Shown here: one piece after another, positions 15,691 through 25,193 of the stretch
Numbering within the stretch: the stretch's first letter is position 1
How the letters are laid out: the number at the start of each line of letters is the position of its first letter
NCBI RefSeq assembly: GCF_014518315.1
Contig: NZ_JACVEL010000002.1
Coordinates: 124,001-188,000, forward strand
Length of the DNA: 64,000 bases
Reading direction: 5' to 3'
Origin: Taishania pollutisoli
GTDB taxonomy: Bacteria; Bacteroidota; Bacteroidia; Flavobacteriales_D; Crocinitomicaceae
Translations under genes and position numbers: made by a program
Notes under the pieces: model-generated
What the model was told of the DNA's origin: nothing
Database searches by the model: none
Seen by the model: only the letters and a program-made list of their open reading frames with translations

Positions 15691-18447
15691 CTATTTAAAA
15701 ACTTCAATGTCCACAACCTCAGCCTCAGTCATTTTTGTCTCCGTGAAACAAGGGAAGACAGTTGGTCGTATTGTGTTTCTGAATGCTGCTTCTTTTCTTC
15801 GCTGTTGCTGTACCTTGTAATTTGCTTTTTCCTTAAACAACCACTGCAATTCTTCTTTCAAGCTCATTGGTTGATTAATCCGGCTATTATTTAAGGCGTT
15901 GATCCGTTGGTCAAATTCCTGCTGACTAACCTCTTCGAGTGCAATTGTTCCTAAATTAACAGCACTTAGCTTGTCAATCTGGTGATAAAAATAACCGTTT
16001 TCGCTCATTCCGATGATGGCAGCCGAATAATTCATGTCTCCATTGAGGTTGTATTTCAAGATCCCGTTATTCACATCCAGTCGCTGGTAGCTGTTCATTT
16101 CTTTGGAGAATAAATACAGGAAGAGTTTATCGTATTTCTTGTAATCGTCAATTTGAGCGGAAACAGGTTTGTAGGTAATTTGTGCTGTTTTTCCGGTTTT
16201 CGGATCTGTAATAACGGTTGATTGGCGTGCAATCGTTGCCTCCATTACATACTTGTCAATGTTTACGATTGCTGTTCCGTTTCCTTTTCCGTTTCTATTT
16301 ACACTTGTTGAACCATTGATCCTGAAACCAACCGTGATTCCCAATTGTCGGTATACGTTTTTTAAATTGAAACCAAATTCCTCTGACAAATTTTCATTTT
16401 CTCTCATACCTTTTCTGATAAACGCCTTTTCACGTTCCTTCTGCATGTGGTGGTCCCATTTTTGCTCTTTTCTCAATGCTTCTTCCACTCGTTTTTTACC
16501 CAGATTTTGAAGTCGTTTTACAGTAGTATTGTAGAATGCATCCAGATTCTTTTGGTGTGCATCGTTGATTTTTATTTTTCCGACACGTTGTGTAGCAAAT
16601 TCCTGAAATTGTGTATATCCCATTCCAACAACTTGTTCATCCAGCTTCCAAAGCGGCTCACTCAGATTCTTAACATACACATCGAGCACTTGCTGATCAC
16701 ATGTTTCATGGATGAATTTCATCCGGTCCTCAAAATCCTGAGTAGCAAGGTTCGTCTTGTTAAATTTCGAATTCCAGATGGCAAGTACTTTAGAAGGGGG
16801 GATAAACCGTTGCTGACAATCTACGTAATCAAAAATGGCATCAATTTGTGCATTGGTCAAAGAAGGAAATTTATTCATGCTTACTGGCTTCAATTTCGCT
16901 ACAAACATAGCGTATGGATCTCCATAGGCAGCTTTCTCCCAATTGCGTACCCATTCGTAGATAGTTCCTGCTTTTGCACCTCCTTCTTCCCATTTGTAAC
17001 GCACATCTTTTAGTTTAGGCGCAGTTCCGTCCGTATGGGGAGAGTGACAAGTTGCACAGTTGGACTTGAATAATTGTTCCCCTGTTAATTGATTATTGGG
17101 TGCATTGATTGTTATTGAAAAAGTACGCTCAACTGGAGGAAACGCTTTTTGGATATCAAATGGCTGAAAGCTGTATGTTCCGGAAACAGTCGTTTTATTA
17201 GTATTTAAAATTCTAATTCTTTGTTTGAAAATAGCTTTTTTTTCGATACCGATTAGATATTCAGCTGTTTCATTGGATAAGTTTTCTAAATCGTTATTCT
17301 CAATTGGTTCACCTACTACTTTATAATATGAGGTAGGAATTATTCTGAAAGTGGATGGAAGAAGTACTCCCTCTATTGTTTGACGAATAGGACCAATGTA
17401 CCATCCATTGTCAATAGTAACAGTTGCAATAATATCAGCCTCATTGTTTTTGAGGTATTCTATATGAAATGCCCACCTTACTTTATCATAAATCCTGTTT
17501 TCCGTTTTCTGTTGATTTGCAGTTGCTGTTATTGTGTCAGATGGATTTTCTATATTGGATACTATTTCTCCTTCAAAACTCAAATACAAGCTATCTCTTT
17601 TCTTCTTATCTGTATGCCATTTCAATTCATTTAATTTCGGTTCATATCGAGAAGGATATAAATCCATGTCGTTCATGTTTTTTTGTTTAGGCAGTCGTTC
17701 CAATTCTACCGGATCTTGCCAGTCGACATCACCATTAGGTTGCGGAACACCTTTAAAGAGCTTCATTCCTTCTTTTACGTTGTCCACTGGTACTTGAATA
17801 TACACTCCTTCATCGCTCAGATCTAATTTTTTTCCATCAGGTGTAAATGCCGTCAGGCTGAACATACCTTGTGTTTCCAATAAGCGGTCTCCCGATTTTG
17901 TGCTTAATCCTGCTTTAGCAAAATCGGACGGTGTTTGCGCTTCTTGCCACTGTATGATTGCTTCACCTGAATAGCGATTGCCATTCAGTAAAAATGAATG
18001 TTCTGTCAGACTCAGCAGTACTCCTGTTTCAGAAAGAAAGACATCAGATGTTCCCGTAAACTCGAAATATTGAGCAGGAATATTGGCAAAAACAAGGTGC
18101 TGTTCAATTTGTTGAACAAATGAATGTTCAAGCTGTTCCGGCTGATTTTCCGGTGAAGTGTCATTTTTTACAGCCAGCAGATAAACGATTGCTGTGATGA
18201 GTATGATACCAGTAAGTGCAATGGCGCTGACTACCAGTTGTTTTTTTAAGCGGTACCACTTACCCGACTTTTTTACAAGTGTTCGCAACGAATGACGCTG
18301 CAAGAGTTCAACGGTCAATTTATGCAACTCCAATTCCGCTTGCAGATCGGTGTTTTTTGCCAGTTCATTTTCAAAAGCTACTTTTCCTTCTGCTGAAAAC
18401 TCGTTATTCAAATAACGCTCAATCAATTGATTCCAATTGTTCTCCAT
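15691..18447 (-). CDS. Membrane anti-sigma-like protein with c-type cytochrome domain
   Basis: 918 residues from the ATG at 18447, four bases after the upstream sigma gene's stop; a TTG at 18471 is an in-frame alternative. The cytoplasmic N-terminus (1-65, with MENNWNQLIERYLNNEFSAEGK) is typical of Bacteroidota anti-sigma factors, and one membrane helix follows at about 71-92. Outside the membrane are beta-rich segments (100-450) and then a class I cytochrome c domain: haem attachment C464-A-T-C467-H468, and M524 in SMNKFPSLTNAQIDAIFDYV as the likely distal ligand. A charged helical region (about 610-720) and a C-terminal domain follow. I infer that the protein restrains the neighbouring sigma factor and responds to redox state, haem supply or a small ligand. 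Cytochrome fusions to anti-sigma-like proteins are unusual. Confidence 0.75.
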   Translation of the reverse strand: MENNWNQLIERYLNNEFSAEGKVAFENELAKNTDLQAELELHKLTVELLQRHSLRTLVKKSGKWYRLKKQLVVSAIALTGIILITAIVYLLAVKNDTSPENQPEQLEHSFVQQIEQHLVFANIPAQYFEFTGTSDVFLSETGVLLSLTEHSFLLNGNRYSGEAIIQWQEAQTPSDFAKAGLSTKSGDRLLETQGMFSLTAFTPDGKKLDLSDEGVYIQVPVDNVKEGMKLFKGVPQPNGDVDWQDPVELERLPKQKNMNDMDLYPSRYEPKLNELKWHTDKKKRDSLYLSFEGEIVSNIENPSDTITATANQQKTENRIYDKVRWAFHIEYLKNNEADIIATVTIDNGWYIGPIRQTIEGVLLPSTFRIIPTSYYKVVGEPIENNDLENLSNETAEYLIGIEKKAIFKQRIRILNTNKTTVSGTYSFQPFDIQKAFPPVERTFSITINAPNNQLTGEQLFKSNCATCHSPHTDGTAPKLKDVRYKWEEGGAKAGTIYEWVRNWEKAAYGDPYAMFVAKLKPVSMNKFPSLTNAQIDAIFDYVDCQQRFIPPSKVLAIWNSKFNKTNLATQDFEDRMKFIHETCDQQVLDVYVKNLSEPLWKLDEQVVGMGYTQFQEFATQRVGKIKINDAHQKNLDAFYNTTVKRLQNLGKKRVEEALRKEQKWDHHMQKEREKAFIRKGMRENENLSEEFGFNLKNVYRQLGITVGFRINGSTSVNRNGKGNGTAIVNIDKYVMEATIARQSTVITDPKTGKTAQITYKPVSAQIDDYKKYDKLFLYLFSKEMNSYQRLDVNNGILKYNLNGDMNYSAAIIGMSENGYFYHQIDKLSAVNLGTIALEEVSQQEFDQRINALNNSRINQPMSLKEELQWLFKEKANYKVQQQRRKEAAFRNTIRPTVFPCFTETKMTEAEVVDIEVFK

Positions 18448-18451
18448 GTTG

Positions 18452-18994
18452 TTAGAATTGAATTGGTTCAACAGTTAGTTGCGCTTCTTGCACCAAACTT
18501 TTGGCTTTTTGAATGCACCGGTATTTTTGAGCCTTCGCTACTTTATCGCTTCTGAAATCCATTTTTCTGGCAATTTCTATCATGGACCATCCCAGGCCGT
18601 AAAACAAATGAAGAAGCTGCTTGCATTGGTTTCCTATTTTTGTCAATGCTGTTTCCAGTTGCTTGTAGTGTAATTCACGCTCCATCCATTTGTCGGGCGT
18701 GTCTTCCAGGTCAATCGAAGAAACGGATATGTTCTGCTGTTGTTCCTTTCTGGCAAGGTTGAACCACAGTAATTTACATGTCTGTTTGATAAAATGAATC
18801 GGTTCCAACTGAAATTCGAAGTCTGCATCACTTTTCTTCCGAATGTAGATGATCAATGATTCTTGAAAAATGTCTTCTGCAGTTACACGATCACATCCGA
18901 ATGTACGCAATAAGCGTTTAATTTCCGGAAAATGTTTGTAAAGAGTGGTGAGCTCCTTCTTTACGTCTTGTGGATTATACGTTTTAATTTCCAT
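18452..18994 (-). CDS. ECF-like RNA polymerase sigma factor (locus 2)
   Basis: 180 residues. Region 2 is recognisable (VTAEDIFQESLIIYIRKK near residues 35-55, then FIKQTCKLLWFNLARKEQQQ). Region 4 is weaker but present (LTKIGNQCKQLLHLFYGLGWSMIEIARKMDFRSDKVAKAQKYRCIQKAKSL). This divergent region 4 is common in Bacteroidota sigma factors. The start of the cytochrome-containing anti-sigma candidate is four bases downstream of its stop, so the two are almost certainly cotranscribed. I expect sigma release to depend on that membrane protein. Confidence 0.82.
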   Translation of the reverse strand: MEIKTYNPQDVKKELTTLYKHFPEIKRLLRTFGCDRVTAEDIFQESLIIYIRKKSDADFEFQLEPIHFIKQTCKLLWFNLARKEQQQNISVSSIDLEDTPDKWMERELHYKQLETALTKIGNQCKQLLHLFYGLGWSMIEIARKMDFRSDKVAKAQKYRCIQKAKSLVQEAQLTVEPIQF

Positions 18995-19065
18995 GTCTGA
19001 ATTTTATTGGTAGTGTTCAGATATCGGAAAGGTAAACAAAAAAAGAAAAATAAATTTTGAAATGA

Positions 19066-19596
19066 TTAGATATACCGCTTCGCAAATTCCCACAATACCA
19101 CGCCTGCACAAACGGAAACGTTTAAACTATGTTTGGTTCCGAATTGAGGGATTTCTACCACACTATCGGATTGATTCACGACTTCCTGGTTGACACCGTT
19201 GACCTCATTTCCGAATACGAGCGCAAATTTGTCTGCTTTTAGTTGATCAACGTTTTGCAACAGGGTTGTTTGTTCTGTCTGTTCAATGGATACAACATGT
19301 ATCTGATTTGCCTGAAGTTCACGCACCAGTTCTACAATGGATTCCCGGTATTCCCATTCAATGGAATCCGTAGCACCGAGTGCTGTTTTTTGAATTTCAC
19401 GATGGGGTGGAGTAGCGGTGATTCCACACAAATAAATTTTTTCAACATTAAACGCGTCTGCAGTACGGAAGAAAGAACCGATATTGCTCAAGCTCCGGAT
19501 GTCATCCAATACCACAATCAACGGGAATTTTTGTTGTTGCCGGAATGCTTCTTCAGATACCCGATCCAGTTCCCACAACTTTAATTTTTTATTCAT
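19066..19596 (-). CDS. TrmH-family (SPOUT) RNA 2'-O-methyltransferase
   Basis: 176 residues with the three SPOUT motifs: LDDIRSLSNIGSFFRTADAF (motif 1, residues ~31-50), FALVFGNEVNGV (motif 2) and IPQFGTKHSLNVSVCAGVVLWE (motif 3), which together form the knotted S-adenosylmethionine site. Members methylate a ribose 2'-OH in tRNA or rRNA. The target cannot be told from sequence; the short length without an L30e-like N-terminal domain is closer to TrmL/TrmH-like tRNA enzymes. The start is the ATG at 19596, and the gene has no close neighbours on its strand. Confidence 0.86.
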   Translation of the reverse strand: MNKKLKLWELDRVSEEAFRQQQKFPLIVVLDDIRSLSNIGSFFRTADAFNVEKIYLCGITATPPHREIQKTALGATDSIEWEYRESIVELVRELQANQIHVVSIEQTEQTTLLQNVDQLKADKFALVFGNEVNGVNQEVVNQSDSVVEIPQFGTKHSLNVSVCAGVVLWEFAKRYI

Positions 19597-19670
19597 CGTG
19601 CTACAAAAGTAGAGAATTTTAAGTGAAATGCAGACAACTCAATGCTTTCATCCATTTTTGGGATAGATTT

Positions 19671-20109
19671 TCTCGCCAAGGCGCAAAGACGCAATCGGAA
19701 TTACCCGATACCTTTGCGGCTTAGCGTCTTTTCGAGCTATATTTTCTGTGTCTATCGCAATGAAACGTAATAAAAGACAGGAATTGAAACACAACTGCTT
19801 GTTCACGTTTTTATTTTCTCGCCAAGGCGCAAAGACGCAATCGGAATTACCCGATACCTTTGCGGCTTAGCGTCTTTTCGAGTTATATTTTCTGTGTCTA
19901 TCGCAATGAAACGTAATAAAAGACAGGAATTGAAACACAACTGCTTGTTCACGTTTTTATTTTCTCGCCAAGGCGCAAAGACGCAATCGGAATTACCCGA
20001 TACCTTTGCGGCTTAGCGTCTTTTCGAGCTATATTTTCTGTGTCTATCGCAATGAAACGTAATAAAAGACAGGAATTGAAACACAACTGCTTGTTCACGT
20101 TTTTATTTT
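19671..20109. repeat. Three near-identical 146-bp tandem repeats containing a palindromic element
   Basis: Copies start at 19671, 19817 and 19963, exactly 146 bases apart; the first two differ at one base I can see (GAGCT against GAGTT). Each unit has a ~66-base palindromic part, with left arm CTCGCCAAGGCGCAAAGACG and a right arm ending in TTAGCGTCTTTTCGAG, and an ~80-base spacer that includes a conserved A/T-rich tail. The palindrome resembles the CTTxGCGxCTTxGCG elements scattered through Bacteroidota intergenic regions. No coding potential is evident. Confidence 0.85.
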
Positions 20110-20308
20110 TCTCGCCAAGGCGCAAAGACGCAATCGGAATTACCCCAGACCTTCGCGCCTTCGCGAGCTCTTTCTACGTAAAACATTCAAGAAATTGGAG
20201 GTGCGATCGAACAATAAAAGTGTGAAAAATTTTCAATGCGTTTCACTTGTTCTCGCCAAGGCGCAATGAATCACCCCATACCTTTTCTATTTAGCGGCTT
20301 TGCGAGCT
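20110..20308. repeat. Two degenerate copies of the same palindromic element
   Basis: The copy at 20110 is identical to the tandem units for its first ~36 bases, then diverges to a different right arm (CCTTCGCGCCTTCGCGAG). A further copy at 20251-20308 is shortened to CTCGCCAAGGCGCAATGAAT and ends in TTTAGCGGCTTTGCGAG. They flank the tandem array and precede the methyltransferase gene. Confidence 0.7.
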
Positions 20309-20415
20309 ATTTTTATGTAAATCATTATGTATTTTCTCCGGAGTCATGTTGATGATAATCAGTTAATCCGAAAAATAGTATTAATTTGCAGGCAGCAGTT
20401 GAAAAGTAGTTAAAA

Positions 20416-21090
20416 ATGAAAACGGACTCCGAAATAAAAGAGTATTACAATGAGCTGGCAACATCCTATGATCAGGATCGGTTTGATAATACCTACGGTC
20501 GTTTCATCGATCGAAATGAACGCATGATCATTGAGCAACTTCTTCTTAAGGAAAAAGGTTCAGTCATTCTTGATCTGGCCTGTGGAAGTGGGAGGTTCCT
20601 TAATTATGCAACCATCGGTATTGATGTCAGTGAAGAAATGATTAAAGTGTCTCAGAAGAAATTCAGAGAAAAAAAATTGTATGTTGCCGATGGAGAACAC
20701 CTTCCTTTGGAAGATAATTCTGTGGATGTTATTTTTTCTTTTCACCTGTTCATGCATTTGAATGATGAAAAAATAGCACGTATTCTGACGGAATGTAATC
20801 GTGTTTTAAAAGACAATGGCAAAGTCATTTTTGATATCCCGTCGAAAAAGAGACGTCAATTGCTCAATAAAAAGAGAAACGGTTGGCATGGCTCGTATAG
20901 TATGGCATTAAAAGACCTGAAAGAAAATAAAGAGTTCAAAATTACCCGTTCATTTGGATTGTTATTGTTGCCGATTCATCGTCTGCCACCATTCATTCGG
21001 CCAGTATTCACGAAGGTAGATCATTGGTTTGCGAACTCATTTTTCAAAGAATACAGTTCTTATTTAATTATTGAAATGAAGAAAAAATGA
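20416..21090 (+). CDS. Class I SAM-dependent methyltransferase
   Basis: 224 residues. The Rossmann-fold methyltransferase signature is clear: VILDLACGSGRFLNYA (motif I, residues ~50-65), IGIDVSEEMIKVSQKK (motif II), LYVADGEHLPLEDNSVDVIFSFHLFMHL (motifs III-IV) and EC NRVLKDNGKVIFDIPS-type motif V. It groups with UbiE/Coq5-like type 11 methyltransferases; the acceptor is unknown. The stop overlaps the VanW-family start by four bases, so the pair is translationally coupled, which suggests that both act on the same envelope or glycan substrate. Confidence 0.85.
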   Translation: MKTDSEIKEYYNELATSYDQDRFDNTYGRFIDRNERMIIEQLLLKEKGSVILDLACGSGRFLNYATIGIDVSEEMIKVSQKKFREKKLYVADGEHLPLEDNSVDVIFSFHLFMHLNDEKIARILTECNRVLKDNGKVIFDIPSKKRRQLLNKKRNGWHGSYSMALKDLKENKEFKITRSFGLLLLPIHRLPPFIRPVFTKVDHWFANSFFKEYSSYLIIEMKKK

Positions 21091-21770
21091 AACGATTAAA
21101 ACTTCACGTCAAATTATTGAGAAGAAAGTTGCAGGATGCGTTCGGTGGGGAGAAATTTTCCCGAAAACAAAGAGTAGAAATTCCCTTCGCTTTTGAAATT
21201 TGCATTTCACAGGAAATAAAAAGCTCTGAAACATTCGAAAATAAGCTTTATAATCTTCAGGCTGCATCAAAAAAAATCAATGAATATGTTCTTTTTCCGG
21301 GAGAATTATTTTCTTTTTGGAGGGTTGTAGAAAATCCATATTCTTTCAAGGAAAGCAGGTCAATTAATAAGGGGAAAATTATTCAGGAAGTGGGAGGAGG
21401 CATTTGCCAGGTATCGGGAATTGTGTATTATGTAAGTATTCTTGCGGGGTTGAAAGTTGTTGAACGCTACAATCATTCCGCTGATCTTTATACCGAAGAG
21501 ACGCGATTTACTCCATTGGGAACCGATGCAACAGTAGTTTATGGTAATAAGGATTTAAGAATCAAAAACACATTTGACTTCCCCATTAAATTTCAGATAG
21601 ATATCATTGAAAATCGAATTGTGGCCAAATTGCTGAGTATGCAAAAAATTGAAGAAAACCAATTGCAATTTGAGTTTCTACCTTCTAATGAATCGGAAAC
21701 AATTGTGGAAGTGAAATATACTACTGGTCAATTGGTGAATCAATCTGTTTATAAGAAAATGAATGTTTAA
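21087..21770 (+). CDS. VanW-family protein
   Basis: 227 residues that match the VanW domain through most of their length: ENKLYNLQAASKKINEYVLFPGELFSFWRVV, then IIQEVGGGICQVSGIVYYVSILAGL with the family's Gly-Gly-Gly-x-Cys motif, and RYNHSADLYTEETRFTPLGTDATV. VanW was first seen in vancomycin resistance clusters, but most members lie elsewhere and the biochemical role is not settled. No other van gene is nearby, so no resistance function is implied. No signal peptide or membrane helix is evident. It overlaps the methyltransferase by four bases. Confidence 0.83.
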   Translation: MKRLKLHVKLLRRKLQDAFGGEKFSRKQRVEIPFAFEICISQEIKSSETFENKLYNLQAASKKINEYVLFPGELFSFWRVVENPYSFKESRSINKGKIIQEVGGGICQVSGIVYYVSILAGLKVVERYNHSADLYTEETRFTPLGTDATVVYGNKDLRIKNTFDFPIKFQIDIIENRIVAKLLSMQKIEENQLQFEFLPSNESETIVEVKYTTGQLVNQSVYKKMNV

Positions 21771-21948
21771 TTTTATCTCCTCCATCTTCGCAATAAAAAT
21801 TCCTGCGTCTCCGCGGTTAAAAAACATCATTACCTCCTGCAATCGTTGATTAATTTGCTATTTTGTTGAAAACAACTCAATATAGAACCTTTCCTAACCC
21901 GCATAGATTCTCTATTTTTACCCTGCAAATCAAAAAAATCAGAACAAG

Positions 21949-24579
21949 TTGGCAAAGAGTGAGACACCTTTAATGAAACAGTACAACCAGATCAAAGCAA
22001 AACATCCGGGAGCTTTGTTACTGTTCCGTGTGGGAGACTTTTATGAAACATTCGGAGAGGACGCAATCAAAGCCTCAAAGATTTTGGGAATTGTACTGAC
22101 AAAAAGAGGAAACGGAAGCGAGTCCGAGACTGCACTGGCTGGGTTTCCGCACCATTCACTCGAAACCTATTTGCCGAAACTGGTGCGTGCCGGGCAACGC
22201 GTAGCAATCTGCGATCAATTGGAAGATCCGAAAATGGCAAAGGGAATTGTTAAACGTGGCGTGACCGAATTAGTTACGCCGGGAGTGTCATTCAACGATC
22301 AGGTATTAGAGCAGAAGAAAAACAATTTCCTGTGTGCCATTCATTTTACAAAGGGACAACATGGAATTGCCTTCATTGATGTTTCTACGGGGGAGTTTTT
22401 GGTTGCTCAGGGAAACAATGAATACATTGATAAACTAATCCAGGGATTTGAACCGAAAGAAATCATTTTTCAAAAGAATAAATCCAAAGAATACGACGCT
22501 GTTTTTGGTACAAAATACTATCACTTCCGATTGGATGACTGGGTATTTACACCCGATTTTGCGCGGGAGAACTTAACAAAACATTTCAGTACAAAATCCT
22601 TGAAAGGATTTGGGGTGGAAGGTCTGGATGCAGGGATTGTAGCTGCAGGAGCAATTTTGCACTACCTTTCGGAAACCCAAAACGATAAACTGGGACACAT
22701 CACGGCATTGTCTCGCATTGAAGAAGACAAATACGTTTGGTTGGACCAGTTTACGCTTCGCAATCTTGAATTGATATTCTCTCCGCACCAAAATGCGACA
22801 ACACTGAGCGATATTCTCGATCAGACATACACGGCAATGGGAGGACGTATGATGAAGCGTTGGATCGTATTACCTTTAAAACATACACAGCATATTCAGG
22901 CCCGCCTGGATGCAGTTGCCTTTCTGAAAGCAAAAGAACAAATCACAAACGAGTTGGCCGATCACCTCAAAGACATTGGCGACCTCGAACGATTGATCTC
23001 AAAAGTGGCTGTAGGGAAAGTAAATCCGAAAGAAGTGATGCAACTCAAGCGAACCATCTGCCGGATAGATCCGATTAAGGCTTTGCTGAACAATTCAGAA
23101 TCACCACTGATTGAGCAGATTGCCGGTCAGTTGAACCCGTGTCACAAATTGATTGAGTTGGTGGAAACAACCTTGTCGGAAGATCCTGCCGTTCAGATCG
23201 GGAAAGGGCGTGTCATTGCTGACGGTGTGAATGACGAATTGGATGACTTGAGAAAAATCCTGCATTCCGGGAAAGAATACTTGGAAGAACTCCAGGACAG
23301 GGAGAGCGATAAAACAGGGATCCCGAGCTTGAAAATTTCATTCAACAACGTGTTCGGTTATTACCTGGAAGTACGGAATACACACAAAGATAAAGTTCCT
23401 GCCGAATGGATTCGTAAACAGACGCTCACCAATGCGGAGCGCTACATTACGGAAGAACTGAAAGAATACGAAACGAAAATCCTGGGAGCGGAAGAAAAAA
23501 TACACACGCTTGAAACGCAATTGTACCAACAGCTTATTGTATCGTTGGAAGCATTCATTCAACCCATTCAACAAAATGCCATGTTGATTGCCCAGCTCGA
23601 TTGTCTGACTGCTTTTTCAGAAGTTGCCAGAGAACATAACTATGTGCAGCCGGTTGTCAACGAGACATTTACCATTGAAATTAAAGAAGGACGTCATCCG
23701 GTGATTGAACAAAAACTACCGGTTGGTGAGAGCTACATTGCCAATGATGTATTCCTGGACAACAAAGAGCAGCAGATCATTATGATCACGGGACCAAACA
23801 TGAGTGGTAAGAGCGCGATTCTCCGTCAGACGGCATTGATCTGCCTGATGGCACAGATGGGAAGTTTTGTTCCTGCAGCTGCAGCAAATCTGGGGGTAGT
23901 CGATAAAGTGTTTACCCGTGTCGGAGCTTCGGACAATATTTCCAGCGGTGAATCGACGTTTATGGTGGAGATGAATGAAACAGCCAGTATTTTAAATAAC
24001 CTGTCGGAAAGAAGCTTGGTGCTGCTGGATGAAATCGGCCGGGGAACAAGTACCTACGACGGAATTTCCATTGCCTGGGCGATTGCCGAATACCTCCACG
24101 AACATCCGAAATACAAAGCAAAAACATTGTTTGCAACGCACTACCACGAGTTGAATGAAATGACACATCAGTTCCAACGGATTAAAAACTACAATGTCGC
24201 AGTAAAAGAGGTGGGAAATAGAATCCTGTTCCTGCGTAAATTAGTAGCGGGCGGAAGCGAACATTCCTTTGGTATACACGTAGCAAAACTGGCAGGAATG
24301 CCGCCTGTTGTACTCAGTAGAGCAGAAGAAATCCTGGCGTCACTGGAAAAATCGCACGATTTGGAGAATTCGTCCGCGAAGAAAGCCAATAAGGTAACCA
24401 AATCAGCGAAAAAACTGGAAACAGTACTTGAAGACAATATGCAGTTGAGTTTCTTTCAGTTGAATGATCCGGTACTGGAACAAATCCACGATCAGCTGAT
24501 TTCCATTGATATCAACACACTGACTCCGGTAGAAGCACTCATGAAATTGCACGAAATTAAGAAACTGACAGGTGGATAA
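21949..24579 (+). CDS. mutS: DNA mismatch repair protein MutS
   Basis: 876 residues, full length. The mismatch-sensing motif is GDFYETF (F31-Y32-E33); the connector, lever and clamp domains follow. The ATPase has [17 protein letters not shown] (Walker A), [38 protein letters not shown] (Walker B and D-loop) and FATHYHEL. It recognises mismatches and recruits MutL. The start is a TTG giving [13 protein letters not shown] keep it because TPLMKQY is conserved at the start of MutS and no ATG lies upstream in frame. An internal ATG at 21973 would cut this conserved N-terminus. A TTG start may keep its expression low. Confidence 0.95.
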   Translation: MAKSETPLMKQYNQIKAKHPGALLLFRVGDFYETFGEDAIKASKILGIVLTKRGNGSESETALAGFPHHSLETYLPKLVRAGQRVAICDQLEDPKMAKGIVKRGVTELVTPGVSFNDQVLEQKKNNFLCAIHFTKGQHGIAFIDVSTGEFLVAQGNNEYIDKLIQGFEPKEIIFQKNKSKEYDAVFGTKYYHFRLDDWVFTPDFARENLTKHFSTKSLKGFGVEGLDAGIVAAGAILHYLSETQNDKLGHITALSRIEEDKYVWLDQFTLRNLELIFSPHQNATTLSDILDQTYTAMGGRMMKRWIVLPLKHTQHIQARLDAVAFLKAKEQITNELADHLKDIGDLERLISKVAVGKVNPKEVMQLKRTICRIDPIKALLNNSESPLIEQIAGQLNPCHKLIELVETTLSEDPAVQIGKGRVIADGVNDELDDLRKILHSGKEYLEELQDRESDKTGIPSLKISFNNVFGYYLEVRNTHKDKVPAEWIRKQTLTNAERYITEELKEYETKILGAEEKIHTLETQLYQQLIVSLEAFIQPIQQNAMLIAQLDCLTAFSEVAREHNYVQPVVNETFTIEIKEGRHPVIEQKLPVGESYIANDVFLDNKEQQIIMITGPNMSGKSAILRQTALICLMAQMGSFVPAAAANLGVVDKVFTRVGASDNISSGESTFMVEMNETASILNNLSERSLVLLDEIGRGTSTYDGISIAWAIAEYLHEHPKYKAKTLFATHYHELNEMTHQFQRIKNYNVAVKEVGNRILFLRKLVAGGSEHSFGIHVAKLAGMPPVVLSRAEEILASLEKSHDLENSSAKKANKVTKSAKKLETVLEDNMQLSFFQLNDPVLEQIHDQLISIDINTLTPVEALMKLHEIKKLTGG

Positions 24580-24591
24580 TATGCAGAAAAA

Positions 24592-25152
24592 ATGAACAAT
24601 CGGCTACTATTTTTCGTGTTGATAGCTTGTACGGGAGTATTGACATCATGTGCGAGTTATATCAGGGTATTTGAAGCCAAAAGCGTCCCCAATGAGAATG
24701 CCATGCAGTCCCGGGTAATCACAGTGCCTTCGGACACCATTACGATGCAGTTTTTCGGGGATTATTGTTTTGAAACCATCAAAAAAGAATTCATTTTGAT
24801 CTCCGACCGGGACGTGCGGAAAATTCTCTCGCAGACACCAGAATTAGCAGAAGGAAAACAAGTGTTGTTTACGTACACCGATTTACAAGATTACAACAAC
24901 GTCTTTGGTTTTTACTACAACCTCGAAGATCTGGATACCGTCAGAAAACACTATGCGGTCAAACCTTACAAAGAGCATTTCAACGGAATAATCTACGTTT
25001 ATGCGCATGCTGATTATACGGTTGCAGATGTGTTTAAACAAGTGAACGGAGGGATCATCCGCTTTTTGATCATTAGTAAGCAGGCCGGAGAATCTCAGCG
25101 GCAGGCATTTTTAGAGCATGAAGTCAATGAACTCTACTTTGTTCGTAATTAA
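24592..25152 (+). CDS. Lipoprotein of unknown function
   Basis: 186 residues with a lipoprotein signal peptide: a hydrophobic stretch LLFFVLIACTGVLTSC whose lipobox LTSC puts the acylated cysteine near residue 20. No family was recognised in the mature part, which has mixed alpha/beta character. The gene begins 12 bases after mutS and could be cotranscribed with it, although no functional tie is evident. Confidence 0.7.
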   Translation: MNNRLLFFVLIACTGVLTSCASYIRVFEAKSVPNENAMQSRVITVPSDTITMQFFGDYCFETIKKEFILISDRDVRKILSQTPELAEGKQVLFTYTDLQDYNNVFGFYYNLEDLDTVRKHYAVKPYKEHFNGIIYVYAHADYTVADVFKQVNGGIIRFLIISKQAGESQRQAFLEHEVNELYFVRN

Positions 25153-25193
25153 GAGCAGATGTTCGGAAATTAATTACCTTTAGCCAAATCAAA

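Noticed and set aside
20040-20225. 61-codon plus-strand ORF
   Set aside because: It lies wholly within the 146-bp repeat array and its degenerate copy; codons follow the repeat period and no homology is evident.
19671-20308. Possible CRISPR array
   Set aside because: Units are 146 bases with identical 'spacers'; no short repeat with variable spacers and no cas genes.
21087-21770. Vancomycin resistance function for the VanW protein
   Set aside because: No vanA/B/H/X/S/R neighbours; VanW domains occur widely outside resistance clusters.
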